Part shown: positions 62,270 through 64,000 of the stretch, one piece after another
How the letters are laid out: each line of letters starts with the position of its first letter
Position numbering within the stretch: the first letter of the stretch is position 1
Origin: Paraburkholderia bannensis NBRC 103871
GTDB lineage: Bacteria > Pseudomonadota > Gammaproteobacteria > Burkholderiales > Burkholderiaceae
Assembly: GCF_000685015.1 (NCBI RefSeq)
Contig: NZ_BAYA01000026.1
Coordinates: forward strand, 1-64,000
Direction: 5' to 3'
Length of the DNA stretch: 64,000 nucleotides
Translations under genes and position numbers: made by a program
Notes under the pieces: model-generated
What the model was told of the DNA's origin: nothing
Seen by the model: the letters and a program-made list of their open reading frames with translations, nothing else
Database searches by the model: none

Positions 62270-64000
62270 TCAGAGCGGCGCTGGCAGTTGCGGCCCGAAC
62301 GGCATCGACCTGAAGTATGTGCCGGTCGCTTTGCGTAGCGCGCTTGCCAGCGCCGGCGCAACGACCGCTGTGGAGACCTCGCCGCACCCTTGAGGAGGCC
62401 GCTCGCTCTCAACGATGACGACTTCGACCTTCGGCATTTGCGCAATCTTTAACAGCGGATAGGTGTTGAAGTTTCCTTCGACGATCGCCCCATCGGCGAA
62501 ATGGATCGCGCTGTGCAGCGCCGTCGTCAACGCGAAGCCGATGCCGCCCTCGACGTTTGCGGTCACGAGATTCGGGTTGATCACCTTGCCGCAATCGATG
62601 CCGCACACGGCCCGCACCACACGCACGCGCCCATGCTCCACCTGGACTTCGACGACGATCGCGAGGTAGCTTGTGAACGCATTGTTGCGGCCGACCCACT
62701 CATTCACGGCGAGCCCCCGGAAATGCGCCTTCCGTGCGGGCGAATGCCAGCCGGCCGCACGAGCCGTTGCGTCGAGCACGCGCAGGCTAAGCGGCGATTG
62801 CGCGAGTAGCTTGCGCCGGTATTCGAGTTCATCGATACCGGCCTTTTCACTGAGCTCGTTGATGAAACTTTCGAGAAAGAACAGACTCGCGACGCTACCG
62901 ACGCCCCGCAGATAGCTCAGCGAAATCGGCTGATCGACGATGTTCGCTTCCACGTGCAATGCGGGAAATTTATAGACCGGCGCGTACACGCATTCGACCA
63001 TGCTCTCATCCCAACCGCCTGCCTTCTCGACCGTCTTGCGGCGCATTTGCCAGAACAGCGACTGGCCGGCGTAGCGCGCCCAGATTGCGGTGGGATAGCC
63101 TTCGCGATCTAGCGCAGCGCGATAATGGCTGATGCACGGCGGCCGAAGATAATCTTGCCGGATATCAATTTCGCGCGGATAAATCACCTTGACCGGTTTG
63201 CCAACCGCTTTCGAAGCGAACGTTGCGTGAATCACCGCGTCGGGCAGGTACTTGCGCCCGAAACTGCCGCCAAGGAATGTCGTGTTGACCACGACGTTCT
63301 CGGCCTTCAGCCCGAAGATTCCGCTCAACGCCGTGCGCACCATGTCCTGCCCCTGGAACGGCCCCCAGGTTTCGATGGTGCCGTCGCGGAAGTGGCTCGT
63401 GGCGTTGCACGGCTCCATCGATGCGTGCGCAACATAGGGCGCCCCGTAGCGCGCCTCATGGTAGCGCGATGCATCGGCCTGGGCCGCAGTAATCAAACTG
63501 CCTGCACCGCCCCTGTTCACGACCTGCGCCAACTGGCTCTGATTCAGCGCGGCCTGGTTGGCCGCGTCGATCGCGGAGCTGGCGAGCGTCGCGGCGTCAC
63601 CGCGCTCGAACTCGACGTCGAGCAGATCCGCCGCCTTCTTCGCCTGCCAATAGCTTTGCGCCACCACGATAACGGTGTTATGCCGCCGGTTGCTGTCAAT
63701 GCCCATCATGTTCAACATGGACAGATGGCGTGTCGTTACGAGATCCACGATGCCTGGCATGCTACGAATCGCCGCCTCGTTCCGGATGCCCAGAACCGTC
63801 CCGGTCAACGAAGGCGTGATCCACGGCACGCCAATCAACATGCCCGGCACCTCGACATCGATGCCGAAAATCGCGCTCCCATTGACCTTCTCAGGCGTGT
63901 CGATGCGGTGGACGTATTTGCCCACCATGCCGTCTCTGGCCAGTTCGGCGCTCTTGAGCACGGGTTTCGGGTTCAGCGCGATGCGCGGGGCGTAGGCCAC
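62270..64000 (-). CDS. Xanthine dehydrogenase family, molybdopterin-binding subunit (IorB-like), partial
   Basis: The C-terminal 576 residues of a molybdenum hydroxylase large subunit; the gene continues beyond the right edge. Segments of the molybdopterin and substrate domains are readable: AHASMEPCNAT, GPFQGQDMVRTALS, TTFLGGSFGRKYLPD, and near the end GCGEVSTAVVAPALASAL, which holds the catalytic glutamate. It resembles isoquinoline 1-oxidoreductase beta subunit and related aldehyde dehydrogenases that work with a small [2Fe-2S] subunit and cytochrome c. The GTG at 63998-64000 is not taken as a start. Confidence 0.85.
   Translation of the reverse strand: MAYAPRIALNPKPVLKSAELARDGMVGKYVHRIDTPEKVNGSAIFGIDVEVPGMLIGVPWITPSLTGTVLGIRNEAAIRSMPGIVDLVTTRHLSMLNMMGIDSNRRHNTVIVVAQSYWQAKKAADLLDVEFERGDAATLASSAIDAANQAALNQSQLAQVVNRGGAGSLITAAQADASRYHEARYGAPYVAHASMEPCNATSHFRDGTIETWGPFQGQDMVRTALSGIFGLKAENVVVNTTFLGGSFGRKYLPDAVIHATFASKAVGKPVKVIYPREIDIRQDYLRPPCISHYRAALDREGYPTAIWARYAGQSLFWQMRRKTVEKAGGWDESMVECVYAPVYKFPALHVEANIVDQPISLSYLRGVGSVASLFFLESFINELSEKAGIDELEYRRKLLAQSPLSLRVLDATARAAGWHSPARKAHFRGLAVNEWVGRNNAFTSYLAIVVEVQVEHGRVRVVRAVCGIDCGKVINPNLVTANVEGGIGFALTTALHSAIHFADGAIVEGNFNTYPLLKIAQMPKVEVVIVESERPPQGCGEVSTAVVAPALASALRKATGTYFRSMPFGPQLPAPL

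Overview
The window is GC-rich chromosomal DNA from a betaproteobacterium, most likely Burkholderia sensu lato (Paraburkholderia-like). This rests on gene order (tpiA-secG-tRNA-Leu-nuoA..N-DUF2818; ilvB-ilvN-ilvC-psd-pssA-leuA), on families typical of Burkholderiales (DUF2863, DUF3106, DUF3619, DUF1178, OmpC-type porin) and on codon use. No rRNA, CRISPR array, insertion sequence, integrase or prophage gene was seen. Nearly all of the DNA is coding, and most long antisense frames are artefacts of high GC.

Layout. 0.2-8.3 kb: DUF2863 protein, LuxR-type regulator, CbiM-like permease, a secreted protein with a Lys/Ser/Thr tail, M14 carboxypeptidase, YaaA, an orphan PIN-domain protein and an aminotransferase. 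8.4-18.9 kb: acyl-CoA catabolism. A plus-strand operon encodes a 49-residue protein, a crotonase, a histidine phosphatase, an APH-type kinase and an acyl-CoA dehydrogenase. A minus-strand set encodes DUF1178, paired large and small acyl-CoA dehydrogenases and two MaoC hydratases. Two glutathione transferases are interspersed. 19.1-35.2 kb: NUDIX hydrolase, DUF2818 and the complete 14-gene complex I operon, all minus strand. 35.4-41.0 kb: tRNA-Leu(GAG), secG, tpiA, a quinone oxidoreductase, pnp and rpsO. 41.2-50.4 kb: a periplasmic binding protein, a BamE-like lipoprotein, leuA with a probable leucine-rich leader peptide, pssA, psd, ilvC, ilvN and ilvB. 50.9-53.4 kb: ECF sigma factor with DUF3619, DUF3106 and RDD membrane proteins. 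53.6-56.6 kb: a PlcP-like metallophosphoesterase, a GT4 glycosyltransferase and diacylglycerol kinase. 56.8-64 kb: TetR regulator, LOG-type hydrolase, SDR, DUF924, AlaX, truncated haemoglobin, porin and a partial molybdenum hydroxylase.

How the parts work together. Complex I feeds respiration, and the acyl-CoA dehydrogenases supply reduced flavin and acetyl-CoA. The ilv/leu genes make branched-chain amino acids. psd and pssA make phosphatidylethanolamine. The PlcP-GT4-DAG kinase trio could remodel the same lipids when phosphate is scarce, and two sequences with the 11-nt periodicity of a Pho box lie upstream of it.

The most promising observations are: (1) the plcP/agt/dagK-like module with Pho-box-like sites; (2) a leucine-rich leader ORF rich in CTA codons before leuA, with a promoter placed so that its mRNA would be leaderless; (3) the kinase-phosphatase-acyl-CoA dehydrogenase operon resembling levulinate/4-hydroxyacyl-CoA catabolism; (4) the ECF sigma-DUF3619-DUF3106-RDD module; (5) a palindrome overlapping the -35 element of DUF1178; (6) short tandem repeats in several intergenic regions, including a 10-bp-period repeat in the pnp leader. 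All functions are inferred from reading the sequence; no searches were run.
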